From positions 1-59,672 of the forward strand of contig NZ_RBZP01000022.1 in assembly GCF_003628505.1 (NCBI RefSeq): a DNA stretch of 59,672 nt, given 5' to 3'. This DNA comes from Oceanobacillus halophilus (lineage in GTDB: Bacteria > Bacillota > Bacilli > Bacillales > Amphibacillaceae). How positions within the stretch are numbered: position 1 is the first letter of the stretch; each line of letters begins with the position of its first letter. The notes under the pieces are model-generated. The model was not told where the DNA came from. It did no database searches and saw only the letters and a list, made by a program, of their open reading frames with translations. Both the position numbers and the translations under genes were made by a program. Of this stretch, positions 42,165-52,457 are shown in pieces.

Positions 42165-43790
42165 CTATCTGCTACGTTTTCTTCTTAATAAATCGATTGA
42201 AATTCGCTTCCCTAGAACCCGTTCGAGTAAAGTAGAGATATTGGCAAGATACAAATAGACTCCTCCACCAATACTTACACATAGACCAAGCATAATTATT
42301 GTACCCCAACGTGTTTCTGTAGGAATGAACAGATCAAAAACTGCCTTTACTCCCCAAATAACTAGCGCCATTATCATGACAAAGATTCCTATTAATATGG
42401 TCCGTTTTATCGTTTGTTTGAAGCTAAAGTCAATGGCTTTTTTTATTCGCCATAAATTTAAAAGAACGGCAATACCTGATGCTAAAGCTGTGCCAAAAAT
42501 TGCACCCTTCGCACCAAACCAATGTATAAGTTGTATATTCAATAATATTTTAACCAAAAGACCAGCTACCAAACTAAACACGGCATATCGCTGTTCATTA
42601 ATTCCTTGTAATATGGCAGCTGTCACACTAAATAGACCGAATAATAAAACAACTGGGGCATACCAGCCTAAAAGCGGTCCAGCCATATCAATAATAGTTA
42701 GTCCATATAATGCTCCATATACTTCTTCAGACAGTACGGCAATCCCTACAAAAGCTGGAACAACTAATACTAGGACAATTTGTAATGACTGATTAATTTG
42801 CTCATTTAACAGCTTCCGATTATTTTGAGTAAAAGATTTGGTTAAAGTTGGTAACAGCGATAAGGATAATCCTGTTGCAATCGTCATTGGGATAATAACT
42901 ATTTTGTGCCCGTAATAATTAATAACAGCATAGGCATTTTCCCAAATACTTTCCAAACCAGAATCTACCATCGCTCGTTCAAACGTAAATTGGTCAACTA
43001 ATTGATATAATGGAATTGCTAATCCAACCAAAATAAATGGCCCAGCATAGCTAAACAATTCCCTTATAAGTTCTTTTGTTGAAATATCATACGTATGTGT
43101 TTGTGACTGTAGTTGTTGATTATAATAAGGTTTGCGTACTTTCCAAAAGATAAGCAAAATGGCTAATGACGCCAATGCGCCTATAAATGCAGCAAAAGTG
43201 GATAAACCAACTGCTTGAACAATCGTTCCGTTAAAAACTTTTAAAATAAGGAAAGAGCCAATTAAAATAAAGGCAATACGTACAATTTGTTCCAAAACTT
43301 GTGAAACCGCAGTGGGTTTCATCGTCTCATGCCCCTGGAAAAAGCCGCGAACAATACTCATAACAGGGATAATTAATAAGGCAACACTCACCATTCTCGT
43401 CACATATGTAACATCTTCTACAGAAATTCCTACTGGATCTTCACTTGTAATCATCCATTTCGCTAGCCATTCTGCACTGAAAAACATGACAAGAAATGCA
43501 ACTATTCCTGTTATTGCCATTATCATACTAGCAACTCTGAACATTCGCATTCCTGATTCATAATCACCTAATGAATTATACCTAGAAACAAATTTAGAAA
43601 CAGCTACAGGTATTCCTACAGTCGATAGGCTAATGAATATACTGTATGGTGTATAGGCAAAGCTAAATAATGTTCCACCTGTCTCACCAACTAACGCATT
43701 AAATGGAATAACGTATATCATTCCTAAGAATTTGGATAAGAAAGATGCTAACGTTAATATAAAAGCACCTTTTACAATATTCGAAGACAT
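42165..43790 (-). CDS. ytgP: MOP-superfamily flippase YtgP (MurJ type)
   Basis: A 541-residue protein with about 14 membrane helices. The N-terminus SSNIVKGAFILTLASFLSKF and the internal VSRYNSLGDY segment match YtgP, the Bacillus lipid II flippase of the MurJ group. It should move peptidoglycan precursors across the membrane. It heads an operon with the pseudouridine synthase and thpR, the same order as in B. subtilis. Confidence 0.93.
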   Translation of the reverse strand: MSSNIVKGAFILTLASFLSKFLGMIYVIPFNALVGETGGTLFSFAYTPYSIFISLSTVGIPVAVSKFVSRYNSLGDYESGMRMFRVASMIMAITGIVAFLVMFFSAEWLAKWMITSEDPVGISVEDVTYVTRMVSVALLIIPVMSIVRGFFQGHETMKPTAVSQVLEQIVRIAFILIGSFLILKVFNGTIVQAVGLSTFAAFIGALASLAILLIFWKVRKPYYNQQLQSQTHTYDISTKELIRELFSYAGPFILVGLAIPLYQLVDQFTFERAMVDSGLESIWENAYAVINYYGHKIVIIPMTIATGLSLSLLPTLTKSFTQNNRKLLNEQINQSLQIVLVLVVPAFVGIAVLSEEVYGALYGLTIIDMAGPLLGWYAPVVLLFGLFSVTAAILQGINEQRYAVFSLVAGLLVKILLNIQLIHWFGAKGAIFGTALASGIAVLLNLWRIKKAIDFSFKQTIKRTILIGIFVMIMALVIWGVKAVFDLFIPTETRWGTIIMLGLCVSIGGGVYLYLANISTLLERVLGKRISIDLLRRKRSR

Positions 43791-44070
43791 ATTTTCACCT
43801 ATATTTCTAATAAACTTAGATTTCTAAACTAAATGGAGTTTTTTATACACTCCTGTTATTTTATCATACCTAAGGCATAGACAGATAACCTAACTTCACT
43901 CGTTTTGAGGAATTTTTTTCTGCCGACCCTTAGATTTTTTGTAATCTTTGATGCATCTTAATCATTGAAGTTGATTTAAAATGAGGCATACATGATAGAG
44001 CTCGCCGTTACATAAAAAATTTTCATGGTCAAATTTGCCGTACATTCACTCTTCACCTGCTGTTTAAAAA

Positions 44071-44106
44071 TTGAGTAAAGACGTTAGTTAGTGGTAATAT
44101 ACTAAC
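44071..44106 (+). promoter_or_regulatory. ytfP promoter
   Basis: TTGAGT and TAATAT are separated by 18 bases. GTTAGT and ACTAAC flank the -10 as an inverted repeat, a possible operator. The rest of the 333-base gap (43791-44123) shows nothing recognisable. Confidence 0.5.
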
Positions 44107-44123
44107 GAAAGGAATGAAGCGTA

Positions 44124-45395
44124 TTGAATTATGATGTTATAGTCATTGGTGGTGGTCCATCAGGATTGATGGCAGCAATTGCTGCGGCAGAACATGGAGG
44201 CAAAACTCTACTTTTGGAAAAAGGTAAAAAGTTAGGGAAGAAGCTCGCTATTTCTGGCGGTGGAAGATGTAATGTGACTAACAAATTGCCACAAGAAGAA
44301 GTAATTAAACATATACCAGGTAATGGAAAATTTTTATATAGTGCATTTTCCGTTTTTAACAACTATGACATCGTAGACTTTTTTGAAAACATGGGTGTAG
44401 GTCTGAAAGAAGAAGATCATGGCAGGATGTTTCCAAAGTCTAATTCTGCAAAATCAGTTGTTGATGCATTAGTCAATAAAATGGAAGAGCTAGGCATAGA
44501 GGTGAAATTGAACACTCCCGTTGAAGCTGTCCATTATGATGAATTGGAACATACAGTTATATTAAAAGACGGGAAAAAGATCACGACAAAATCGATAGTC
44601 ATTGCAGCAGGAGGAAAAGCGGTTCCGCACACAGGATCAACTGGTGACGGATATGCTTGGGCCAAAAAAGCCGGCCACACAATAACAGAGCTTTATCCTA
44701 CTGAAGTTGCACTAAAATCCGATGAGGAGTTTATTAAAAACAAGAGTCTTCAAGGATTATCGCTAAGAGACGTCGCTCTATCTGTATTAAATAAACGGAA
44801 TAAGCCTATTATCACCCATCAAATGGACATGATTTTTACCCATTTTGGTGTCTCGGGTCCAGCTGTACTCCGCTGTTCGCAGTTTGTTGTAAAAGAACTA
44901 ATGCGAGGAAGAGAAATAGTCCCTATGGTGTTAGATGCTTTACCTAGTGAAAATGAAGAACAGCTATTTCAAAGCATCATGAAATCCGCTGCGGAAAATC
45001 CAAAGAAAGCATTTAAAAATGTGATAAAAGGAGTTGCACCTGAACGTTTTTTAACATACATACTGGAGCAAAATAAGGTAAGTGATGAGCAAAAATGTGC
45101 TAATGTATCTAAAGAAACCATACGGTCTATCGTACATGGCTTAAAAAAATTTACTTTTTATGTAAATGGATCCCTGCCTCTAGAAAAAGCATTTGTTACT
45201 GGTGGTGGTGTATCCATTAAAGAAGTCGTACCAAACACGATGCAGTCCAAAAGAATGCATGGTTTATACTTTTGTGGTGAAATTTTGGATATCCATGGTT
45301 ATACTGGTGGATACAACATTACATCCGCTCTTGTAACAGGGAGACTCGCAGGGATGAACGCAGCGCTTGATGCTGTATCTGTTACTGGAAGATGA
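44124..45395 (+). CDS. ytfP: FAD-dependent oxidoreductase, HI0933/YtfP family
   Basis: A 423-residue flavoprotein. [20 protein letters not shown] is the FAD Rossmann motif, and [10 protein letters not shown] and the C-terminal [12 protein letters not shown] are family signatures. The reaction is not known; relatives include BaiN-like enzymes. The start is TTG with AAAGGA ten bases upstream. Confidence 0.93.
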   Translation: MNYDVIVIGGGPSGLMAAIAAAEHGGKTLLLEKGKKLGKKLAISGGGRCNVTNKLPQEEVIKHIPGNGKFLYSAFSVFNNYDIVDFFENMGVGLKEEDHGRMFPKSNSAKSVVDALVNKMEELGIEVKLNTPVEAVHYDELEHTVILKDGKKITTKSIVIAAGGKAVPHTGSTGDGYAWAKKAGHTITELYPTEVALKSDEEFIKNKSLQGLSLRDVALSVLNKRNKPIITHQMDMIFTHFGVSGPAVLRCSQFVVKELMRGREIVPMVLDALPSENEEQLFQSIMKSAAENPKKAFKNVIKGVAPERFLTYILEQNKVSDEQKCANVSKETIRSIVHGLKKFTFYVNGSLPLEKAFVTGGGVSIKEVVPNTMQSKRMHGLYFCGEILDIHGYTGGYNITSALVTGRLAGMNAALDAVSVTGR

Positions 45396-45515
45396 TACCT
45401 CGCATTTTATATAGTCCTTTAGCCAACCTATTAATGTCTGGAGACAGACAAAGGAGCGGAAGCGAGTTTTTCTGTAGACATTTATACAACCTTAGCCTGG
45501 AAAGGGTGTTAAAAG

Positions 45516-45683
45516 ATGGGTATGAGGAATCAAAATTGGTTACCAATCATTGCTTCTGTAGGAGTAGGTGCTGCAACTTACTATACAATGACTAAGAACA
45601 ACCAGAGTCTCGGTCAAACCGTTCAGAAGGTACTACCGTTCGTAACAGGTATGAGTGGTGGGAACAATCAAGGAGTCCATTAG
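45516..45683 (+). CDS. Small DUF3918-like protein
   Basis: A 55-residue protein. IIASVGVGAATYYTMTKNNQ is a single hydrophobic helix and the C-terminus is polar. It resembles the protein at 23145. AAAGGGTG lies before the ATG. Function unknown. Confidence 0.65.
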   Translation: MGMRNQNWLPIIASVGVGAATYYTMTKNNQSLGQTVQKVLPFVTGMSGGNNQGVH

Positions 45684-45715
45684 ATACTTTTCTCCCTTAA
45701 AATAGGCTAAAATTA

Positions 45716-45752
45716 GCTAAAAGGCGTGCCACATGGTGGTGCGCTTTTTAAA
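45716..45752 (+). terminator. Terminator of the small DUF3918-like gene
   Basis: AAGGCGTGCCAC and GTGGTGCGCTTT pair with three wobble pairs, followed by TTT. Confidence 0.6.
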
Positions 45753-45901
45753 AACGAATAATTGATCTTTTGTATTTTCAATCTCATCTCGTCAGCTCTG
45801 TTTCTTCATCCATTAGTTACCTCTATATTGTATACATGTATAGCATTAGGTAATAAGACACAATATAACTGTGTGTTAAATAATTTATAGGAGAATGACC
45901 A

Positions 45902-46654
45902 ATGAATGCGAAACAAATACTATTTGTTGTTTTATTTTTACTTATCTCCCCCATGTCTCTGAATGGCGTTACAAACGAAGAAGAGGCTGTGTTAATTAAT
46001 ACATATCAAAAAGACGTAACAGGTGATGGCGTTTTAGATGAAATAAATTTAAAAGGTGTCCCTTTCTCAGATGGTGCAGAATACTTCCATAACATTTGGG
46101 CTGAGGTAAAAAGCAAAAGTACGGATGATGGGCGCTGGAGAATAAATTATGGGGATGGATATGAGCCAGAAATACAATTTGTTGATATAAATCATGATAA
46201 GATTCAAGATATGCTTTATCAAAGTCCTACTGGTGGAAGTGGCGGTTTGTATCATTATGACTTACATACCATTGCCAATAATCAATTATTAGAAATTCCA
46301 CTCCCTAAACATGAATATGTTTCTGGAGAATTTACGGACCATTTTTTAGCTGAGGTTAAAATCTCGCCGAATGAAAAACCTATAGAAATCGATATAAGTA
46401 ATCGTTCCAAGGAATACATTCGGCTAGGTATATACAATAAGGATGGAAAGCTAAAGAAATCCACCTCACTTATGATTGATCCTATTGCTTTTTTTGAACC
46501 AGTTAAATTAACGGATAAAAAAGGCTATGGGTTAAAAAGCTTTAAACAGGTAAGTGGGGCCTATCACGCTGACCAGCTCGGTACCATTGAAGCACTTTGG
46601 TATTATAGAGATGGTGAATGGATTGTCTTGCAATCTGAATGGAAGAAAGAATAA
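45902..46654 (+). CDS. Secreted protein with calcium-loop-like repeats
   Basis: A 250-residue exported protein with a signal peptide (residues 1-22). DVTGDGVLDEI and DINHDKIQDML look like calcium-binding or FG-GAP/VCBS-type loops. The C-terminus resembles other Bacillus secreted proteins of unknown function (TIEALWYYRDGEWIVLQSEW). A strong ribosome-binding site precedes the ATG. It is monocistronic. Confidence 0.75.
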   Translation: MNAKQILFVVLFLLISPMSLNGVTNEEEAVLINTYQKDVTGDGVLDEINLKGVPFSDGAEYFHNIWAEVKSKSTDDGRWRINYGDGYEPEIQFVDINHDKIQDMLYQSPTGGSGGLYHYDLHTIANNQLLEIPLPKHEYVSGEFTDHFLAEVKISPNEKPIEIDISNRSKEYIRLGIYNKDGKLKKSTSLMIDPIAFFEPVKLTDKKGYGLKSFKQVSGAYHADQLGTIEALWYYRDGEWIVLQSEWKKE

Positions 46655-46831
46655 TGTATTAAGAGCATCCTTTTCCACGTATCATGTTTAATTTTACATT
46701 AATTTCTGTGGGTGAAAAAATAACTAAAGGCTCATTTCGTAAGTTTTGTTGCTTTTTAAATGTCATAGTTGATAGAAATTGTTGATATATTTAATTAGGA
46801 TTTATTTAATTAAGAATAGTGCTTTATATTC

Positions 46832-46982
46832 GCTATGGAAATACACTACGCGCACCTTAGGGGAGCTGGTGAGCCTCCTTCGTGCTGAAAAGCGTGTGCG
46901 CCTGCGTCTTCCAGTGATGCTTTGCAGCGGGCTTCCTCGGCGCTCAGCAGCGCCCGCGGAAAGCGTAGTATATTTCCGTAGC
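46832..46982. repeat. GC-rich repeat element with terminal inverted repeats, copy A
   Basis: GCTATGGAAATACACTACGC and GCGTAGTATATTTCCGTAGC form imperfect 20-bp ends (18 of 20 match). The interior, much richer in GC than its surroundings, is about 88 bases nearly identical to copy B. It occupies most of the gap after the secreted-protein gene. The other gap sequence includes a segment at 46747-46776 also found at 52352-52381. Confidence 0.8.
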
Positions 46983-47085
46983 GCGTGTTAAGCAGTATTC
47001 TGAATTAAAGATATCAACAGGCTATACAAAATCTGGAAATAGGTTATATAAAGAGCAACAATTTTTAGAAAATAATCTAACTAAT

Positions 47086-47121
47086 AAAACACTCTTCCCG
47101 CTTATACGAGAAGAGTGTTTT
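47086..47121. terminator. leuS terminator
   Basis: AAAACACTCTTC and GAAGAGTGTTTT form a perfect 12-bp stem directly past the leuS stop. Confidence 0.9.
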
Positions 47122-47124
47122 TCA

Positions 47125-49539
47125 TTAATTAGCTACCACGTTAACAAGTTTTCCGGGAACAACGATAACTTTACGGATGGTTTTCCCTTCCAGCCATTTT
47201 TTCAGTGTTTCGTCTTCTAATGCTTGTTTTTCTAAATCATCTTTGGAAATATCTTTGGCAACATTTATTTTGGAACGAACTTTCCCCATTACTTGTAGAA
47301 CGACTTCCACTTCATCTTCTACTAATTTGGATTCATCAAAAGTTGGCCACTGTGCATATGCAATGGACTCCTTATATCCTAGTTTCTCCCAGATTTCTTC
47401 TGTAATATGTGGTGCAACAGGAGATAGCAGTTTCACAAATCCTTCTACAAAAGCTTTTGGAAGTTTCTCTGCTTTGTATCCTTCGTTTACAAATACCATC
47501 ATTTGGGAAATACCAGTATTGAAGTGAAGATTTTCAAAGTCTTCGGTTACTTTTTTTACCGTCTCATGATAAACCTTATCTAAATCTGAATTCTCCCCAT
47601 CAGTAATTTTTTCAGTTAGTGAACCATCTTCATTTACAAACAAACGCCAGACGCGATCAAGGAAACGTCTTGCTCCATCCAGACCATTCGTGGACCATGC
47701 AACGGATGCATCAAGTGGTCCCATAAACATTTCATATAGTCGTAACGTGTCCGCACCGTGTGAAGATACGATATCATCAGGATTTACGACATTCCCTTTG
47801 GACTTACTCATTTTTTCATTACCTTCACCAAGAATCATCCCTTGGTTAAATAGTTTTTGGAATGGCTCTTTCGTTGGCACAACTCCGATATCATAAAGGA
47901 ATTTATGCCAGAAACGTGCATATAGCAAGTGAAGCACCGCATGTTCTGCACCACCAATATATACATCTACTGGCAACCACTTTTCCAACGCTTCTGGATC
48001 ACCGATTTTTTCAGCATTCTCTGGATCAATATAACGCAAGAAATACCAGGAGCTTCCTGCCCATTGAGGCATTGTGTTTGTTTCTCGACGCCCTTTTTTC
48101 CCTGTTTCCGGATCAACAACATTTACCCATTCACTATTATTAGCAAGTGGTGATTCTCCTGTTCCAGATGGTTTAATCTCTGACATCTTAGGCAACTCAA
48201 GCGGAAGTTCTTCCTCAGGAATAGCTGACATTGTTCCATCTTCCCAGTGAATGATTGGAATTGGTTCTCCCCAATAACGTTGTCTGGCAAATAACCAGTC
48301 ACGAAGGCGATACGTGATTTTCTTTTCACCTTTGCCGTTTTCTTCCAACCAATCAATGGCTTTAGAGATAGCCTCTTCTTTTCCTAGTCCATTTAGGAAA
48401 TCTGAATTTACATGCTCTCCGTCACCCGTATAGGCTTCCTTCGAAACGTCACCACCAGCAACTACTTCTACTATAGGAAGTTCAAATTTTTGTGCAAATT
48501 CATAGTCCCGTTCATCATGTGCTGGAACGGCCATAATGGCACCTGTTCCATAAGACATTAATACATAATCAGCAACCCAGATTGGAACTTTCTTGTTATT
48601 AATAGGGTTAATGGCATACGCTCCCGTAAATACCCCTGTTTTATCTTTGGCTAGCTCTGTACGTTCCAATTCTGATTTACTCTGTACTTTATCAAGATAA
48701 GCTTTTACTTGTGCTTTTTGATCTCCAGTAGTAATTTCCTCTACATAAGGATGTTCTGGTGCTAGAACAGCATAGGTCGCTCCAAATAGCGTGTCTGGTC
48801 TTGTAGTGAATACGACAAACTCTTTATCATGTCCGTCAATGGAAAAATTGACTTCCGCACCTTCTGATTTACCAATCCAATTTCGTTGCATTTCTTTCAA
48901 ACTGTCTGGCCAATCCAGTTCATCTAAATCCTCTAAAAGACGATCGGCATATGCGGTGATACGAAGCATCCATTGTTTCATAGGTTTACGGATAACTGGA
49001 TGTCCACCACGTTCACTTTTTCCGTCTATTACTTCTTCATTCGCCAAGACTGTCCCCAAAGCAGGGCACCAGTTAACTGGAACTTCATCAATATAGGCAA
49101 GGCCTTTCTCATATAGTTTCACGAAGATCCATTGGGTCCATTTATAATAATCAGGGTCTGTTGTATTTATTTCACGATCCCAATCATAACTAAACCCTAG
49201 TTCTTGGATTTGCCGTTTAAACGTTGCTATATTTTCCTCTGTAAACTCAGCAGGACTATTCCCAGTATCAATTGCATACTGTTCAGCAGGAAGTCCAAAT
49301 GCATCCCAACCCATCGGATGAAGCACCTCATATCCTTGCATCCGTTTCATACGTGATAGAATATCAGTAGCTGTATATCCTTCCGGGTGTCCTACATGCA
49401 GTCCTGATCCTGAAGGATACGGAAACATATCCAAAGCATAAAATTTCTCTTTATCTGTGTAAGTATCTGTCTTAAATGTTTTATTTTCTTGCCAATACGA
49501 TTGCCATTTCTTCTCAATTTTCCTATGATCAAAACTCAA
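47125..49539 (-). CDS. leuS: Leucyl-tRNA synthetase
   Basis: An 804-residue class I synthetase. The HIGH-type motif is in [19 protein letters not shown] and KMSKS in [11 protein letters not shown]. The CP1 editing domain and the C-terminal anticodon-binding region are complete. Length is normal. It is controlled by a T-box leader with a CUC specifier. It stands alone. Confidence 0.97.
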   Translation of the reverse strand: MSFDHRKIEKKWQSYWQENKTFKTDTYTDKEKFYALDMFPYPSGSGLHVGHPEGYTATDILSRMKRMQGYEVLHPMGWDAFGLPAEQYAIDTGNSPAEFTEENIATFKRQIQELGFSYDWDREINTTDPDYYKWTQWIFVKLYEKGLAYIDEVPVNWCPALGTVLANEEVIDGKSERGGHPVIRKPMKQWMLRITAYADRLLEDLDELDWPDSLKEMQRNWIGKSEGAEVNFSIDGHDKEFVVFTTRPDTLFGATYAVLAPEHPYVEEITTGDQKAQVKAYLDKVQSKSELERTELAKDKTGVFTGAYAINPINNKKVPIWVADYVLMSYGTGAIMAVPAHDERDYEFAQKFELPIVEVVAGGDVSKEAYTGDGEHVNSDFLNGLGKEEAISKAIDWLEENGKGEKKITYRLRDWLFARQRYWGEPIPIIHWEDGTMSAIPEEELPLELPKMSEIKPSGTGESPLANNSEWVNVVDPETGKKGRRETNTMPQWAGSSWYFLRYIDPENAEKIGDPEALEKWLPVDVYIGGAEHAVLHLLYARFWHKFLYDIGVVPTKEPFQKLFNQGMILGEGNEKMSKSKGNVVNPDDIVSSHGADTLRLYEMFMGPLDASVAWSTNGLDGARRFLDRVWRLFVNEDGSLTEKITDGENSDLDKVYHETVKKVTEDFENLHFNTGISQMMVFVNEGYKAEKLPKAFVEGFVKLLSPVAPHITEEIWEKLGYKESIAYAQWPTFDESKLVEDEVEVVLQVMGKVRSKINVAKDISKDDLEKQALEDETLKKWLEGKTIRKVIVVPGKLVNVVAN

Positions 49540-49585
49540 TTCTGTTTCCTCCCTTTTCTGTCAACAACAACGTAAAGTAAATAAA

Positions 49586-49825
49586 AAAAGCCACTCATCC
49601 CTAAATAGGGACGAGAAGCTTTAACTCCCGCGGTACCACCCAAATTAACGTTTTGAAACGTTCACTTAAAATCTTTAACGCAGATTAAACGGCAAGAACT
49701 ACTAATCATTCGAACCTGCAACGATTAAGGTGAGTTCATAAATGTTCAAGCAACAGTTCACACCACCCACTGCCTCTCTATGCCTTGAGACATTTACTAA
49801 TAATCCTTAATCAGAGTCGTTGTCA
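49586..49825 (-). promoter_or_regulatory. T-box leader of leuS (Leu CUC)
   Basis: The minus-strand RNA has the T-box sequence UGGGUGGUACCGCGGGAGUU (near 49623-49643). A terminator stem follows (GTCCCTA/TAGGGAT flanked by CTC and GAG) with a T run. The specifier loop reads GAACUCACC, giving codon CUC for leucine (49732-49734). Uncharged tRNA-Leu should stabilise the antiterminator. The rest of the gap holds the leader and the promoter region. Confidence 0.95.
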
Positions 49826-49983
49826 TATTATATCGAAATTATAAAGAATAGTATCATCTTTGTCAATACTTCCCATTTCTATACATTCGTTGTATCTATT
49901 TATGTTAAAATATATTATATGATGAAATAAAGAAATATGTTACGAATATGTACGAAATTGTACAGGATAGTGAGGCGATAGCT

Positions 49984-50550
49984 ATGTTAAAAGGAATTCT
50001 AAATTACGCTCATTACTTATTAGAAGAATCCGTCCATGAAGGAGAAACAGTAATCGATGCTACATGCGGAAATGGAAATGATACGTTATTTTTAAGTGAA
50101 CTTGTTGGGGAGAATGGACATGTACTTGCGTTCGATATTCAGGAGCAAGCTATTGCGGTAACTAGAAATGTGTTAATAAAACATGGTAAATCAAATGTAT
50201 CCCTTATTCATGATAGTCATGCAAACCTTTCAGACTACTTGCCAAAGGATAAAAAGAAAACAGTAGGTGGTGCTATTTTTAACCTTGGTTATTTGCCAAA
50301 AAGTAATAAAGAAGTGGTTACTAAACCTGAATCTACCATTACCGCATTAACTATCATTTTAGATGCTTTAAAACAGAACGGGCTTATAGTCCTTGTTGTT
50401 TATCACGGACATGAAGGCGGTCAAGAAGAAAAAGAAGCTATCTTAAAACATGTACTTAAGCTTAATCAAAAGGATTACAGTGTACTTCGATACGGGTTTA
50501 TTAATCAAAAAAATAATCCACCGTTTATTATTGCCATACAGAAGAAATAA
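49984..50550 (+). CDS. mnmM: tRNA mnm5-type methyltransferase MnmM (YtqB)
   Basis: A 188-residue class I methyltransferase. VIDATCGNGNDTLFL is the SAM motif and NLGYLPKSNKE the catalytic loop of the YtqB family. YtqB/MnmM adds the methyl group of mnm5-modified uridine at the tRNA wobble position. The ATG at 49984 is used because it gives the family N-terminus and has GAGGCGAT upstream. Confidence 0.92.
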   Translation: MLKGILNYAHYLLEESVHEGETVIDATCGNGNDTLFLSELVGENGHVLAFDIQEQAIAVTRNVLIKHGKSNVSLIHDSHANLSDYLPKDKKKTVGGAIFNLGYLPKSNKEVVTKPESTITALTIILDALKQNGLIVLVVYHGHEGGQEEKEAILKHVLKLNQKDYSVLRYGFINQKNNPPFIIAIQKK

Positions 50551-50566
50551 AGGTTAAGATATTTCT

Positions 50567-50592
50567 AGAGAAGCAATTAGCTTCTCTATTTT
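50567..50592 (+). terminator. mnmM terminator
   Basis: AGAGAAGC and GCTTCTCT form a perfect stem with a 5-base loop, followed by ATTTTTG. Confidence 0.85.
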
Positions 50593-50634
50593 TGAGCATT
50601 TAAGCGAACAATCAACTTAGGAGAGAAACTATAT

Positions 50635-51828
50635 ATGAATAAAAAGGACATAGCAAATATTCGGAAGCAATTTAAAGTTGGGAATGATTTACTTAAAATT
50701 AACGATATCTTTAATGTATATATTATGAAAGAATCAAGTGAAATTTATCATCATCAAAGTCAAGCTTTCGAACTATTGGATCAAGATCAGCAAGAGTTAT
50801 TTATGAATAACTTCAAAAAAGTTCTGACAGGTCAATTGGATCAAAAACTTTTTGAATTAAAGTTTCAGCGTGAAGCTGAGAATAATAGCCAGCTTATTTT
50901 GCATCAAGGATTACTAAGCAGTGATGTAGATAGCTGGAAAGAGCAAATGTTACACATTGTAGAAAAGATGCTTAAAGATCGACAATATGAGATGGATATC
51001 GTTGTTACATTTATTCGTGGCGAATATTTAAAGCCAACCAAACGGCAGTCCGAAGAAACCGAAGAAAGTAATCGTGATACCGTTTATTCCCATTCCTTCA
51101 TCCTTTGCAGTATTAACAAAACGCAAGAGCCAAAAAAGGAATTGCTTTTTGATTATGTCGAAAAGGAGTTCAAATATAATATTGTCGTTGATCCTATCAT
51201 CAACCTGAAAGCCCCTGTAGGAGGTTTTTTATTTCCCAGCTTCACGAATAACGCAGCAGATGTCAACCATATTTTATATTCAGCACCAAAAGCATACGAG
51301 CCTGATTATTACTTCATAGAGGAAGTATTAAATGGTGAAGACATGATGACGGCTGAAGATGATAAAATCGTTTTTGAAGAAATTGTTAAAGATGTAACAG
51401 GAGACCGATTGAACACTTCTACTCTCGCCAATGTATATGAAGAAATTCACCGTGTGATTGAAGAAAACGAAGAAGAGGAAGAAGAAGTACCAAAATTAGA
51501 TTACAAAGACGTTGAACGTGTTTTAGCAATGAGTGGAATTGAAGATGTAGACACAAAAAAAGTAGAATCAGCTTTTCAAAAAGTAATTGATGATGGAAAC
51601 TATGAACTAAAAGCAAGTAGCATCATACCTAAGTACAATTCAAAATCAATTAAAATCGAAACAAAGTTAGCTAAGATAGCTATTAGTCCACAAGATTTAA
51701 GATACGTTAGACAAGTGAATTTCAGTGGAAAAAGATACCTTATGATTGAAGTGGAAGAAGATACAGTGATTGAAGGATTTACCATGATTCCAGAGGCATT
51801 TAACAATAATGTAGAGGATAAAGAATAA
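50635..51828 (+). CDS. DUF4317 family protein
   Basis: A 397-residue acidic cytoplasmic protein. The start MNKKDIANIRKQFKVGNDLL and the central FDYVEKEFKYNIVVDP, FLFPSFTNNAADVNHILYSA segments match DUF4317. Function unknown. A GGAGAGAAA site lies before the ATG. The tail is very rich in glutamate around residues 278-288. Confidence 0.88.
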   Translation: MNKKDIANIRKQFKVGNDLLKINDIFNVYIMKESSEIYHHQSQAFELLDQDQQELFMNNFKKVLTGQLDQKLFELKFQREAENNSQLILHQGLLSSDVDSWKEQMLHIVEKMLKDRQYEMDIVVTFIRGEYLKPTKRQSEETEESNRDTVYSHSFILCSINKTQEPKKELLFDYVEKEFKYNIVVDPIINLKAPVGGFLFPSFTNNAADVNHILYSAPKAYEPDYYFIEEVLNGEDMMTAEDDKIVFEEIVKDVTGDRLNTSTLANVYEEIHRVIEENEEEEEEVPKLDYKDVERVLAMSGIEDVDTKKVESAFQKVIDDGNYELKASSIIPKYNSKSIKIETKLAKIAISPQDLRYVRQVNFSGKRYLMIEVEEDTVIEGFTMIPEAFNNNVEDKE

Positions 51829-51936
51829 TTACTTATACATGTATTCCTGTTCGTTATTTATTACTGCCTGATACGATTATTTATACTCATACAACAACAA
51901 GCTTTTTTAATATAAGCTGAAGAGAAATCCTGCAGT

Positions 51937-52313
51937 TAATGAGGCTGGGACAAAAGTATTTTCTCAAAGGAAAATCCGAACATGATTGTGGATTGGTGCA
52001 TAAATACCGCTCCGGAAATATACTTCGCACACCTTAGGGGAGCTGGTGAGCCTCCTTCGTGCTGAAAAGCGTGTGCGCCTGCGTCTTCCAGTGATGCTTT
52101 GAAGCGGGCTTCCTCGGCGCAAGGGAGCAGGGAAGAGTATTCAAGTAGTTCCCTCACTACGCAGTCTCACCGATGCTCTTCTTCCCGCAGGACAAGGAAT
52201 GCTACGGCAGCGAAACATCTTCTTTTTCAAGGAGTCTACGTATATTTCCTCCGCTATGTAGCACATTGTTCGTTTTCTGAGTTAAACACTTTAGTTATGT
52301 CCCAGCCTCATTA
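51937..52313. repeat. Composite repeat: outer 16-bp inverted repeat enclosing GC-rich copy B
   Basis: TAATGAGGCTGGGACA and TGTCCCAGCCTCATTA are perfect inverted ends at 51937-51952 and 52298-52313. Inside, 52009-52254 is a GC-rich element sharing about 88 bases with copy A, then a different filler. Inner ends contain GGAAATATAC and its inverse. The GAGGCTGGGACA end is a motif I recall from intergenic repeats in many Gram-positive genomes. No protein gene is credible here. The rest of the 629-base gap shows nothing further. Confidence 0.8.
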
Positions 52314-52457
52314 TTCCCTTGGACAGATCCCCTCCCCTCTTTTACTTGCCTCTTGTTGCCTTTTAACTGTCACAGTTGATACAAGCATAGTGTGAACGAG
52401 AGTAATACTATTACTGAATTAAAGAGATTCAACCATCTTTTAGAATAAACTTTTCTT

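Noticed and set aside
45392-45595. Frame overlapping the ytfP end
   Set aside because: It lacks a good ribosome-binding site and conflicts with the well-supported small gene at 45516 in another frame.
46779-46991. Protein-coding frame over the GC-rich repeat A
   Set aside because: The codons come from a repeat whose second copy breaks the frame; the peptide has no plausible features.
51936-52395. Open frames on both strands across the composite repeat
   Set aside because: They arise from the repeat; frames are not preserved between copies and no ribosome-binding sites are present.
51829-52457. Hidden gene between the DUF4317 gene and ytpB
   Set aside because: The interval is filled by the composite repeat and AT-rich spacer with no credible start sites.
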